Positions 6,817 to 12,761 of a stretch of DNA of 23,358 nt are shown piece after piece. The DNA lies in IMG/VR virus record IMGVR_UViG_3300032046_000226, positions 1 through 23,358 of that record, one strand, 5' to 3'. Position numbers and translations under genes: made by a program. Origin of the DNA: a virus. Within the stretch, counting starts at the first letter, position 1; each line of letters opens with the position of its first letter. The notes below the pieces were generated by a model. It had not been told where the DNA came from. It ran no database searches and saw only the letters and a program-made list of their open reading frames with translations.

Positions 6817-8499
6817 TTATACACCAGAGACGCCTTGCCGCACAAGCTCGCGCTTCCTACTTCCCGTCAGTATCCGTACCGGACCAGCTAAGCCGGCAAA
6901 TGCCAGTACCAGAGCATCGGCATGGTCGGGCGATGGAGCCCCGCGGTGTCTCATCTCAATCTTGCTCTCCATTCGCTTCTTGCCGCTTTCCAGCCGCACA
7001 TACTTGATGTTCGAGAGCTGCCGAATCAGCTCCGGGTTGTCCGGTATCGAGATGCACTCATCAAGCGGATGCTCAACACCCTGCTCAACCAATTCAAAGG
7101 TCTTTTCGAATCGTTGGCGCACCTGCCACCACAACTCCGCCTTGTAATTGGCGAAGGTCTCCAGTGCGGTCCTGCCGTCGGGCATGCAGGACTTTGAGGG
7201 TCCAACGCCCACGTTCACGCCGTACACGCTTAACGGCAAAGACCCTTCCCGATCCCTCGCACTGAATGTCCCGGCTACCCCCGCGCCCACTCCGGCCACA
7301 TCATAATTGAGTTGGGTGATCTTCTCGGCTTCCGCTTTCTCCAAGGCCCAGTTCGCCGTATCAGTCGTGCCCGGCGACCGGCGTTCGTGAATGCCGGTGA
7401 CAACCGGACCGCATCGGGCTACCAGTACACTGAGATTCGGCCCAGAGTCCGCCACGTCCAAGCCGCCCTCGAAGCACTCGCCGCCCGGCATATCGAAGCG
7501 TTTATCCAAATCGACAGCCGACTTTACCCACGCAAACGGTATGCAGATGTCCTCAACCGAACCGGATGGATCAGCCTCGATCTCCTGAGCGATGATCACC
7601 GGATCGCGCAACCTGCGGCACTCAGCCTCATACCACGGATAGATCAACTTCTGAGCCGGCTTGAGTCCGCTCGGCTCTGTTCCCGCAAGACCCGAATCCA
7701 TAACCTGCCCTTCGCCATCAACTACCTGCCAGTGGTTCTTACGAGGGTCGTCTTTCCATGTGAACCGAAATACCGCCAAGGAACCTGATTCCAACTTCCT
7801 GTTGAATACCGTCGTCGGCCCATTGTGCGTAGAAACGTATATCCGAACATTCGTGTTCCCTGAAAGGGCCGCCTCTATCCGCTCCGGTCGCTCCAGAAAT
7901 GCCGCCTCGTCTACGAAGTAGAAACTTGACCTTCCCCCTCGCCCTATCTCGTCACCGCTCTCGCCGGAAATCGTTCCGAGAGTCGCCGGGTTTAAGAGTC
8001 GGCAGAAGTTGTCGTGCTTCTTCCAGTCGAAACCGACCGGCATCATCCAGCTGGGTAGTCGTCGTAGTAAAATCCTGATCTTCTCGAAGATCGTGTCCGG
8101 GTTGCCAAGACCGTCCAACAACTCCTGCTTGCGCGAACCCACACTCCCCTTGAACCCCGGTTCAAATAGCCACTCGTGAATCAAAAATGAGATCGATAGC
8201 CACGTCAAACCCAGGTCGCGACCCTTCTCTACCAGACCGTCCGTCTGAGTCCTCTTTCTCTCCTCTAACCACCTTAGAAGCTCTACCTGCCGGGGATATA
8301 GCGTGAATGGAATGTACTTCTCACCCTCCAGCCTCGGATCGTAAGTCCATACCCACTCGTTTACCCACCATACTATGTCGGAGGCCGCCCTTCCCAATAC
8401 CGGAGCCCGAATCCCCTCCTCATACTCCAACCTGCATACCGATAGGTAATCGTCCTGCTCCTCCCCAGTTAGTTGAGCAAATGCCTCCGCAGTTAGCAC
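6817..8499 (-). CDS. terL: Terminase large subunit (TerL)
   Basis: 560 aa, GTG start at 8499 with GAGGT 7 nt upstream. N-terminal ATPase: Walker A-like EKGRDLGLTW at 91-100, Walker B SSFYFVDEAA at 191-200 with Glu198 as the catalytic acid, and coupling motif YVSTHNG at 221-227. C-terminal RNase H-like nuclease: GGLDVADSG with Asp348, NYDVAGVGAG with Asp400, and SPDHADAL with Asp525/Asp528. It drives ATP-dependent DNA packaging into the prohead and cuts concatemers. The P-loop lacks the classic GKT and matches the divergent Mu gp28-like group. Portal and MuF downstream support that assignment. Confidence 0.93.
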   Translation of the reverse strand: MLTAEAFAQLTGEEQDDYLSVCRLEYEEGIRAPVLGRAASDIVWWVNEWVWTYDPRLEGEKYIPFTLYPRQVELLRWLEERKRTQTDGLVEKGRDLGLTWLSISFLIHEWLFEPGFKGSVGSRKQELLDGLGNPDTIFEKIRILLRRLPSWMMPVGFDWKKHDNFCRLLNPATLGTISGESGDEIGRGGRSSFYFVDEAAFLERPERIEAALSGNTNVRIYVSTHNGPTTVFNRKLESGSLAVFRFTWKDDPRKNHWQVVDGEGQVMDSGLAGTEPSGLKPAQKLIYPWYEAECRRLRDPVIIAQEIEADPSGSVEDICIPFAWVKSAVDLDKRFDMPGGECFEGGLDVADSGPNLSVLVARCGPVVTGIHERRSPGTTDTANWALEKAEAEKITQLNYDVAGVGAGVAGTFSARDREGSLPLSVYGVNVGVGPSKSCMPDGRTALETFANYKAELWWQVRQRFEKTFELVEQGVEHPLDECISIPDNPELIRQLSNIKYVRLESGKKRMESKIEMRHRGAPSPDHADALVLAFAGLAGPVRILTGSRKRELVRQGVSGV

Positions 8500-8546
8500 T
8501 GTCCCAACCTCACAAGCTTGTCCCGACCTTCAGAGTTGATCTTCAT
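8493..8546 (-). CDS. Possible 17-aa leader peptide of terL
   Basis: MKINSEGRDKLVRLGQC followed by TAA, whose bases overlap the terL GTG start. AAGG lies 7 nt ahead of the ATG. The stop-start overlap is like that of real genes in this phage and could couple terL translation. The ribosome site is weak and the peptide is short, so this is tentative. Confidence 0.3.
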   Translation of the reverse strand: MKINSEGRDKLVRLGQC

Positions 8547-8554
8547 TGACTTGC

Positions 8555-8584
8555 CTTATGTGATGTTCAAAGACTTCCTGCCAA
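8555..8584 (-). promoter_or_regulatory. Possible sigma-70-like promoter before terL
   Basis: On the minus strand TTGGCA (8579-8584) and CATAAG (8555-8560) are 18 nt apart, 5/6 and 4/6 matches to consensus. It lies in the 283-nt gap 8500-8782, in which I see no larger gene, only the 17-aa leader candidate and a short dyad CACCACCAGTGGTG near 8720. Packaging genes often have their own late promoter, but this match could be chance. Confidence 0.3.
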
Positions 8585-8782
8585 CCACATGTGTAGTTTG
8601 GGGAGCATGCACATACATGGGGACCCCGGCTTTACAATCTCGCACGTCCGCTTATGAGCGACAGCAACCACGGGTAGTGAACAAACGAGCAGGAATGCTC
8701 AGTATCCCAGGCGTTCACCACCAGTGGTGCGGTTAACATAATGACCTATATAGCGCGTCGATTGAGCACGTACCATGCGTTA

Positions 8783-9259
8783 TCAGGCCGCATCAGGGCT
8801 CTCGTCACTACCCATAGTGTCGGTTGGCTCGGGCAGGGCAGGACAGTCCACGTCTACAGCAACCAGTCTCAACCGCTCAGCAGCCAACTGCTCAAGCTCA
8901 GCGCGCTTCGCTTCCCGCTCGTCAGGTGATAGTGCAGAGAGCGTAGCATCAACCTGTTGGATGGGTTTCCCCCACGCTCTGTCGAGCCAGGTCTGAGCAG
9001 CCTGGAGTTTAACGCGCTCGTCCACTGCACCAAGCATGAGCTTGCGGATAACCTCAAGCGCCTGTGGTGTGTGCTCATTGAGTATACGCTTGAGATCAGC
9101 CGGAACCGATAATCGACCGCTCGGATTACCGCTCTGCCCCGGTTGCCACTGATATGGCTTGAGGTGCGGGTACTGCTTCTCGCGCGTGACTTTCCTGCTT
9201 GCAACTACTTCTGTAGTATCTTCTCCCTCTCTCTCCCTGTCTAGAACCCCCGTAGTCAC
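8783..9259 (-). CDS. DUF5681-type protein, probable small terminase
   Basis: 158 aa from a GTG at 9259 overlapping the upstream stop (GTGA) with GAGAGAGGT 5 nt ahead. Residues about 33-50 read PYQWQPGQSGNPSGR, the diagnostic motif of DUF5681 proteins. Then a helical region (LKRILNEHTPQALEVIRKLMLGAVDERVKLQAAQTWLDRA, in parts) and a Glu/Ala-rich coiled coil (DEREAKRAELEQLAAERL). DUF5681 proteins commonly sit directly before large terminase and are taken as small-terminase equivalents that recognise the packaging site. Here terL follows after 283 nt. Assignment rests on motif and gene order. Confidence 0.75.
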   Translation of the reverse strand: MTTGVLDREREGEDTTEVVASRKVTREKQYPHLKPYQWQPGQSGNPSGRLSVPADLKRILNEHTPQALEVIRKLMLGAVDERVKLQAAQTWLDRAWGKPIQQVDATLSALSPDEREAKRAELEQLAAERLRLVAVDVDCPALPEPTDTMGSDESPDAA

Positions 9260-9465
9260 TCCAGACCTCTCTCCCTGCGCAACTTCGTGCGTTCTGCCGC
9301 CATTCTCGGGGGCAGGCCAGCCATAGACTCGGCTCGGAGTGCGGCAAGGCGAACGCACTCGGCAGGATCGTAGGCGGCGAGTCGTCGCTGCTCGCGCTGC
9401 TGCTCAGCCGTGAGTTTACCTTCAGGTCCCCAGTCGAAGGGGTCATCGTCACCGTCGTAAAGCAT
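9256..9465 (-). CDS. Small hypothetical protein (69 aa)
   Basis: ATG at 9465 has AGAAGGA 7 nt upstream. A TTG at 9486 overlaps the previous stop and is an alternative that adds seven residues. The protein is acidic at the front (MLYDGDDDPFDWGPEG) and then basic-helical (LTAEQQREQRRLAAYDPAE, MAAERTKLRRERGLE). Its stop forms GTGA with the DUF5681 gene. No family recognised; location suggests a packaging accessory. Confidence 0.55.
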   Translation of the reverse strand: MLYDGDDDPFDWGPEGKLTAEQQREQRRLAAYDPAECVRLAALRAESMAGLPPRMAAERTKLRRERGLE

Positions 9466-9482
9466 GGTTCTATCCTTCTGGT

Positions 9483-9833
9483 TCAACCCGCAGATTTGCG
9501 GGTATTGAAACCCGCAGATTTGCGGTAAGTCGGCAGTTTGGCTTCCCGCAGATTTGCGGGTTGAGTTGAGAGCAGATCGGGGTGAAAAGTGTAACGATTG
9601 GTACGAGCCCGATCACGCTGAATCCACTGTTGCGAGTCAAGCTCGGAAATTGCACGTTCGACTGTATCTTCGCTCACGTCCAGGATTCGGGCTATCTTCA
9701 CCATACTTGGATAGCACTCGCCGGTCTTGCGGTTCCGAAAGCTAAGTAAGACCAGCAAGACCCTTGTGGCCGTACCGGAGAGTCCATGCAGTTCGCAGCG
9801 AAGCCAATCCCAATCGATCTTGATGTAGGCCAC
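9483..9833 (-). CDS. Winged-helix (replication-initiator-like) protein
   Basis: 116 aa from GTG at 9833, with GGGAGGTG 6 nt upstream. Residues 1-85 look like a winged helix-turn-helix as in phage replication proteins and HTH_36 regulators: WLRCELHGLSGTATRVLLVLLSFRN, then GECYPSMVKIARILDVSEDTVERAISELDSQQWI. The last 30 residues are low-complexity (KLPTYRKSAGFNTRKSAG) because the DNA there carries three copies of a 16-bp palindrome. An initiator with its binding sites in its own gene recalls lambda O. The gene is short for an initiator, so it may be a DNA-binding regulator instead. Confidence 0.65.
   Translation of the reverse strand: MAYIKIDWDWLRCELHGLSGTATRVLLVLLSFRNRKTGECYPSMVKIARILDVSEDTVERAISELDSQQWIQRDRARTNRYTFHPDLLSTQPANLREAKLPTYRKSAGFNTRKSAG
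9487..9560. repeat. Three iteron-like palindromes CCCGCAGATTTGCGGG
   Basis: Copies at 9487-9502, 9511-9526 (last base changed) and 9545-9560. Each is a dyad with 6-bp arms around GATT; starts are 24 and 34 nt apart. They lie in the last codons of the winged-helix gene and run to its stop. Such clustered dyads are typical of operators or replication iterons. Binding by the gene's own product is a guess. Confidence 0.75.
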
Positions 9834-9873
9834 TTGCCACACCTCCCGAGCATGACACCTCCCGAAAATGAAG

Positions 9874-9929
9874 GGGCCTGACAGTCGGCGGGAGACCGAT
9901 ATTCGCGCACGTGTTCGCTAGTCAGGCCC
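9874..9929. repeat. 9-bp inverted repeat upstream of winged-helix gene
   Basis: GGGCCTGAC (9874-9882) and GTCAGGCCC (9921-9929) enclose 38 nt that contain a small stem TCGG/CCGA (9885-9888 with 9896-9899) and the palindrome CACGTG. It may form a branched structure in DNA or RNA. Confidence 0.5.
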
Positions 9930-9934
9930 ACACC

Positions 9935-10014
9935 TGTATTGCGCCGCCCGCGGCGCAAAGCGAAGCCTTTGTATTGCGCCGCCCGCGCCCACCTATTGCG
10001 CCGCGGGCGGCGCA
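9935..10014. repeat. GC-rich palindromes, three TATTGCGCCGC copies
   Basis: An 18-bp direct repeat beginning TGTATTGCGCCGCC is at 9935-9952 and 9970-9987; a third related copy begins at 9994. Copy 1 is a dyad with 9-bp arms TTGCGCCGC/GCGGCGCAA (9939-9958). Copy 3 has 8-bp arms (9997-10014) and its core is the exact reverse complement of copy 1. Copy 2 is a half-site. This fills most of the 208-nt gap 9842-10049, where no gene is seen. Operator or origin function is likely. Confidence 0.7.
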
Positions 10015-10049
10015 GTACATGATCTAAGAGATATAGAGTCTTGAGGGCT

Positions 10050-10241
10050 TCATGATTTCACCAACCCCGGAGGCACAAGCGCCGCCGGTATGACACGGGG
10101 CATTTCCGCCTGCCTGATGGCGTCCTTCGCCATTTCGAGCATGCCGTAACAGAGGGTCTTGTTCTGGAGCGGCCCGGTCACGGACACGTTCTGACCGCTT
10201 TCATCTTCTCGCAACTGGATTCGCAGTTCGATGATCGGCAT
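10050..10241 (-). CDS. Small conserved phage protein (63 aa)
   Basis: The ATG at 10241 has CAGGAG 6 nt upstream; the frame is open further to 10370 but that extension looks non-coding. Sequence: MPIIELRIQLREDESGQNVSV, then GPLQNKTLCYGMLEMAKDAI, a strand-plus-helix layout I associate with small phage proteins of unknown function. It is the first gene of the leftward block, next to the divergent control region, so an early or regulatory role is possible. Confidence 0.65.
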   Translation of the reverse strand: MPIIELRIQLREDESGQNVSVTGPLQNKTLCYGMLEMAKDAIRQAEMPRVIPAALVPPGLVKS

Positions 10242-10259
10242 TAGGGCTCCTGAAAGATC

Positions 10260-10306
10260 GGCCCCGGCGATGATGGGTGCAACCGCCGGGGCCTGTGAGA
10301 AGGAGG
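10260..10306. promoter_or_regulatory. Strong hairpin with orphan ribosome site
   Basis: GGCCCCGGCG (10260-10269) pairs perfectly with CGCCGGGGCC (10284-10293). On the plus strand AGAAGGAGG follows at 10298-10306, as in the rightward operon leaders, but no start codon stands at normal distance; the first ATG is at 10324. On the minus strand the same hairpin ends 8-12 nt before the ribosome site of the 63-aa gene. It may serve that gene, or mark a deleted plus-strand gene. Confidence 0.5.
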
Positions 10307-10374
10307 AAAAGAAACGAGAGCTGATGATCGCTCTCCCATGTACTAGCCCTAGAACAGTGTTGCGTGACAAGGGT

Positions 10375-10403
10375 GCTCACGCTCAGCTCGGCAGAGCGTG
10401 AGC
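10375..10403. promoter_or_regulatory. 10-bp inverted repeat, operator candidate
   Basis: GCTCACGCTC (10375-10384) and GAGCGTGAGC (10394-10403) are perfect arms around 9 nt. A further half-site TGAGCGTGAA lies at 10446-10455, just ahead of the rightward promoter. No U-run, so a repressor or activator site is more likely than a terminator. Confidence 0.5.
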
Positions 10404-10462
10404 GTGAGTCCTAGTACAATTACCTGATTTGAACTATTTTCGCTCTGAGCGTGAAATAGGGC

Positions 10463-10491
10463 TTGACAGGCACCGATATAGGTGCTATAGT
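10463..10491 (+). promoter_or_regulatory. Strong sigma-70-type promoter of the rightward operon
   Basis: TTGACA (10463-10468), 17-nt spacer, TATAGT (10486-10491): 6/6 and 5/6 matches at ideal spacing. The spacer holds an inverted repeat GCACC/GGTGC (10470-10474 with 10481-10485), so a repressor could bind between -35 and -10. Transcription would start near 10498 and run through the plus-strand genes to the terminator at 15767. Confidence 0.8.
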
Positions 10492-10614
10492 GAATGTAGT
10501 ATAGACAGACAGAGCACATTGACAACCGATGAGACAGACTCCGAACCTAAGCCCTGGCGGGGAACGCAGACAGGAGTAAGCAGGGGAGGAGTAAAGCGAA
10601 CAGCTCTCATGGTG

Positions 10615-10641
10615 GTCTCCTGCTAATCAGAAGGAGGAGAC
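10615..10641 (+). promoter_or_regulatory. Stem that would cover the first ribosome site
   Basis: GTCTCCT (10615-10621) pairs perfectly with AGGAGAC (10635-10641), which includes most of the AAGGAGGAG ribosome site of the first rightward gene. Folding would block initiation, so translation could be switched. The upstream leader 10498-10648 holds no convincing gene beyond a five-codon ATG frame at 10608-10625. Confidence 0.4.
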
Positions 10642-10648
10642 AGCAAGA

Positions 10649-10942
10649 ATGAACATCAGCTACGGCCCCACAAAGGCTAAAGGCCCCTGGTACGTAGGAT
10701 ACAAGGGCGGAGATATGGTAATGTTCCGTCTTGACCGGGGAATTGAGCCAACTGCCATGACTACTCCGCAGTATGCCGCAGTGATCGGCCCGTTCCGTTC
10801 GGCGCGCGGTGCAGCGGCTATGGCCTTTCTTGGTCGGGGAAACCCGCACATGCTAACGGTCGCCGACGCAGAACGGATCGGCAAGGAGATCGGCCTGCAC
10901 TATGATGCTAAGCGGGGTTGGATATACCCGACCCGAGACTAA
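10649..10942 (+). CDS. Hypothetical protein, first gene of rightward operon
   Basis: 97 aa; ATG 9 nt after AAGGAGGAG. It has beta-type segments GPWYVGYKGGDMVMFRL, a GPFRSARGAAAMAF turn-helix block and a C-terminal LHYDAKRGWIYP. The G-P-F-x-S/T-x-R-G pattern is seen in small phage or plasmid proteins of unknown function. As the first product from a strong promoter, it is probably early and abundant. Confidence 0.7.
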   Translation: MNISYGPTKAKGPWYVGYKGGDMVMFRLDRGIEPTAMTTPQYAAVIGPFRSARGAAAMAFLGRGNPHMLTVADAERIGKEIGLHYDAKRGWIYPTRD

Positions 10943-11025
10943 CTCACGATCCGGCAGGAGGCCAGCATGAGGCTGTTCGCAAGCAGACTGTCCTTCCGAG
11001 CCCTTCCGCAAAGGAGGCAAGGATC

Positions 11026-11298
11026 ATGGTCAACTTCACTTCTGATCGCCAACAGCTCGAAATACTGCGCCAGGTTGCCGACCGTGCCGATGAACTCGGC
11101 ATCGGGTACAAGCGCATGGACATGCTCATGGACCTGGACGCCGCGAACTCCAACGGGCAGCCGCTCGATTTCGCGCGGCTGCTCGATTTCCCTGATTTCG
11201 ATTTCACCCATGACATCTGCGGCATTCAGCGCCACATCGACCGAACCACGGGTAAGTTGGGGGATTGTTTCATTCCCCGCTGTGCCAAAATAATGTAG
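11026..11298 (+). CDS. Acidic hypothetical protein (90 aa)
   Basis: The ATG at 11026 follows AAAGGAGG at 9-10 nt. The protein is acidic and helical (QQLEILRQVADRADELGIGY, MDMLMDLDAANSNG), then DFPDFDFTHDICGIQRHID and a basic Cys-containing end. A second, overlapping frame starts at 10967 behind its own GGAGG and runs to 11293, but its Ser/Arg/Thr/Trp-rich product has the composition of shadow coding. Function unknown. Confidence 0.65.
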   Translation: MVNFTSDRQQLEILRQVADRADELGIGYKRMDMLMDLDAANSNGQPLDFARLLDFPDFDFTHDICGIQRHIDRTTGKLGDCFIPRCAKIM

Positions 11299-11370
11299 AA
11301 CCGAACAACAATCACGAACGGGAGGGCTCGCACGGGCAGTCTATCACAGACAGAGAGGAGGCAAGGATCA

Positions 11371-11532
11371 ATGACTTACTTTGACGAGCCCCAGTCGGTG
11401 CAGATGTCATACTGGTTTTGGAGGCATGAGCAGGCCCTATCCCGCCCCGGTTCCACGCGCGCGCACATAGCTATGCGCTACGTTAATGCCCTGGCGTACC
11501 ACATGGAGTACCACGGGTTAGGCATGGACTGA
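11371..11532 (+). CDS. Small hypothetical protein (53 aa)
   Basis: An ATG 9 nt after GAGAGGAGG opens 53 codons beginning MTYFDEPQSV and ending YHMEYHGLGMD. Rich in Tyr, His, Met and Trp (QMSYWFWRHEQAL), predicted helical. The leader has the operon's standard form, with GGAGGCAAGGATC identical to the leader of the preceding gene. No family recognised. Confidence 0.65.
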   Translation: MTYFDEPQSVQMSYWFWRHEQALSRPGSTRAHIAMRYVNALAYHMEYHGLGMD

Positions 11533-11543
11533 CCCCCGGCTGA

Positions 11544-11595
11544 CTCTGCTCTGGCCGCAGAGGTGAGCCGGTTGGCTCAGATCAAGAGAAGGAGG
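11544..11595 (+). promoter_or_regulatory. Hairpin-ribosome-site leader (copy 1)
   Basis: First stem CTCTGC/GCAGAG (11544-11549 with 11557-11562), flanked by CCGGCT/AGCCGG that could extend it. Alternative second stem TGAGCC/GGCTCA (11564-11569 with 11574-11579, loop GGTT). Seven nt later comes AGAAGGAGG (11587-11595), then ATG at 11604. Confidence 0.6.
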
Positions 11596-11603
11596 CAGGA
11601 ACG

Positions 11604-11831
11604 ATGAAACAGGCATATTATCGGGCAGTACCAAGTGGCGAGACGTATGTTGTCGCGCTGGACGACGCCGAGGAGGTCACGGCGATCCGAGGACCACTGT
11701 ACTACCGAGAGGTCACAGCGGCGGCGCTAGGCCAGTGGGATATGTCGGAGGCTGATCCAGACGATCTCGACTGGTATCGTGACGCGGAGTTTGCGCTGAT
11801 GGAGCCGTCGTACCCTGGCGACACCGATTAG
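11604..11831 (+). CDS. Acidic small hypothetical protein (75 aa)
   Basis: ATG 8 nt after AGAAGGAGG. Strongly acidic (ALDDAEEVTAIRG, MSEADPDDLDWYRDAEF, PSYPGDTD), with YYREVTAAALGQW in the middle. Small acidic early phage proteins often act as protein inhibitors or DNA mimics, but nothing here proves that. Lies between two leader hairpins, so it is an independent cassette. Confidence 0.65.
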   Translation: MKQAYYRAVPSGETYVVALDDAEEVTAIRGPLYYREVTAAALGQWDMSEADPDDLDWYRDAEFALMEPSYPGDTD

Positions 11832-11844
11832 CCCCTCTACCCCA

Positions 11845-11898
11845 GCCCTCTTCGGAGGGCCAGGGCAGGCGGGAAACCGCCGAATCACGAGAAGGAGG
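11845..11898 (+). promoter_or_regulatory. Hairpin-ribosome-site leader (copy 2)
   Basis: GCCCTC-TTCG-GAGGGC (11845-11860) is a stem with an extra-stable C(UUCG)G loop. Then GGCGG-GAAA-CCGCC (11868-11881), a GNRA loop. AGAAGGAGG is at 11890-11898, 8 nt later; ATG at 11907. Confidence 0.7.
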
Positions 11899-11906
11899 TG
11901 AAACTG

Positions 11907-12278
11907 ATGGAACAGACTGCTTTCGACCGGGCAATGGCATTTCTCGAACTGCCCGAGGTCCTGGCGTGTAAGCCGACCACGATACAAGCCGTCGATGCGC
12001 TTTTCGGGCACACCGGCACTTGGATCGTGCGCACTGGCAAGCATCCCGAGGAGGGATGGAGAGTTTACCTCTCACGCCTGGACATGAGCGAAGGCGCCGT
12101 TGTGCAGCTCGTATTGCCCAACGTGGTATGCGAAGCGATAACACGACAGCGCCGCAGCCTCATCGACCGCAGCCGCCGTAAGCCTCGCCGGGTATTGAAC
12201 CCCGCCGAGCGCCTTGCGGCCCGTGAGCGCGACCTGCGCCGCGAACTGAAGCGCGTGCGCGAAAAGCGCAGCGGATGA
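11907..12278 (+). CDS. Hypothetical protein with basic C-terminus (123 aa)
   Basis: ATG 8 nt after AGAAGGAGG; the open frame begins slightly upstream but overlaps the ribosome site. Residues 1-85 are mixed (FDRAMAFLELPEV, GHTGTWIVRTGKHPEEGWRVYL, a possible small beta sheet). Residues 85-123 are a very basic helix (RQRRSLIDRSRRKPRR, ERDLRRELKRVREKRSG), suggesting nucleic-acid binding. No family recognised. Confidence 0.65.
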   Translation: MEQTAFDRAMAFLELPEVLACKPTTIQAVDALFGHTGTWIVRTGKHPEEGWRVYLSRLDMSEGAVVQLVLPNVVCEAITRQRRSLIDRSRRKPRRVLNPAERLAARERDLRRELKRVREKRSG

Positions 12279-12298
12279 CAAAGAGCATCATATCGACC

Positions 12299-12346
12299 CT
12301 GCCCCGATAACTATCGGGGCAGGCGGGAAACCGACAGAGAAGGAGG
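12299..12346 (+). promoter_or_regulatory. Hairpin-ribosome-site leader (copy 3)
   Basis: CTGCCCCGAT-AACT-ATCGGGGCAG (12299-12322), a perfect 10-bp stem. Then CGG-GAAA-CCG (12324-12333) with GNRA loop, and AGAAGGAGG at 12338-12346, before ATG at 12355. Confidence 0.7.
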
Positions 12347-12354
12347 CAGCAACG

Positions 12355-12633
12355 ATGTTCAACATCAGTGAGAACAAGGGGTTCGAGATCACGTTTGACA
12401 ACGGCTGGACCGCCAGCGTGCAGTGGGGAGCGGGGAACTACTGCTCGAATCACGACCTGCGGATAGGCGCAAGCTGGGGCGAGCCCGTACCCCCGAGTGC
12501 AAGTGCCGAGATCGCGGCATGGGGGCGAGCCGGTCAATGGCTCAAGTTCAAGGGTAAGGACGTGAAGGGTTACTGTTCGCCGGAGGAAGTCGCCAAGTTT
12601 CTGGCACGGGTAGCCAAGTTCACGCAGTCCTGA
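12355..12633 (+). CDS. Conserved phage protein of unknown function (92 aa)
   Basis: ATG 8 nt after AGAAGGAGG. Contains FEITFDNGWTASVQWGAGNYCSN (given in part), ASAEIAAWGRAGQWLKF and SPEEVAKFLARVA. The combination NGWxxSVQWGxGNYC plus AEIAAW recurs in small phage and bacterial proteins of unknown function that I recall only as hypothetical. Beta strands then a C-terminal helix. Confidence 0.7.
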   Translation: MFNISENKGFEITFDNGWTASVQWGAGNYCSNHDLRIGASWGEPVPPSASAEIAAWGRAGQWLKFKGKDVKGYCSPEEVAKFLARVAKFTQS

Positions 12634-12645
12634 CCTTCCGCCCCT

Positions 12646-12685
12646 GCCCTCCTTCGGGAGGGCCTCGGCGGGCGGTTAGACCGCC
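12646..12685 (+). promoter_or_regulatory. Hairpin leader before the clamp gene (copy 4)
   Basis: GCCCTCC-TTCG-GGAGGGC (12646-12663), again a C(UUCG)G loop, then GGCGGT-TAG-ACCGCC (12671-12685) followed by AATCACAAG. The usual AGAAGGAGG is missing here; instead a further 76 nt with two more stems lead to the clamp gene. Confidence 0.65.
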
Positions 12686-12698
12686 AATCACAAGCAAC

Positions 12699-12751
12699 GC
12701 CCCCGCACTGTGGTATCAGCCGGGGGCAGGCCAAACCTACAAAGGAGGTTT
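12699..12751 (+). promoter_or_regulatory. Extra stems around the clamp ribosome site
   Basis: GCCCCCG (12699-12705) pairs with CGGGGGC (12721-12727). AAACCT (12733-12738) pairs with AGGTTT (12746-12751), which overlaps the AAAGGAGG ribosome site (12741-12748). Clamp translation may thus be held down. Read from sequence; no test possible here. Confidence 0.45.
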
Positions 12752-12761
12752 GACAAGTACC

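Noticed and set aside
8500-8782. tRNA gene in the gap before the terminase gene
   Set aside because: No T-loop-like TTCGAAT motif or cloverleaf pairing could be found; the same holds for the other gaps.
9698-9958. Minus-strand frame with an ATG behind GGGAGGTGTC overlapping the winged-helix gene
   Set aside because: The ribosome site is good because an 11-nt block is duplicated there, but the product has no domain and the other frame encodes a clear winged helix.
10608-10625. Five-codon leader peptide (MVVSC) before the first rightward gene
   Set aside because: The nearest purine-rich site is too far upstream, and such short frames are expected by chance.
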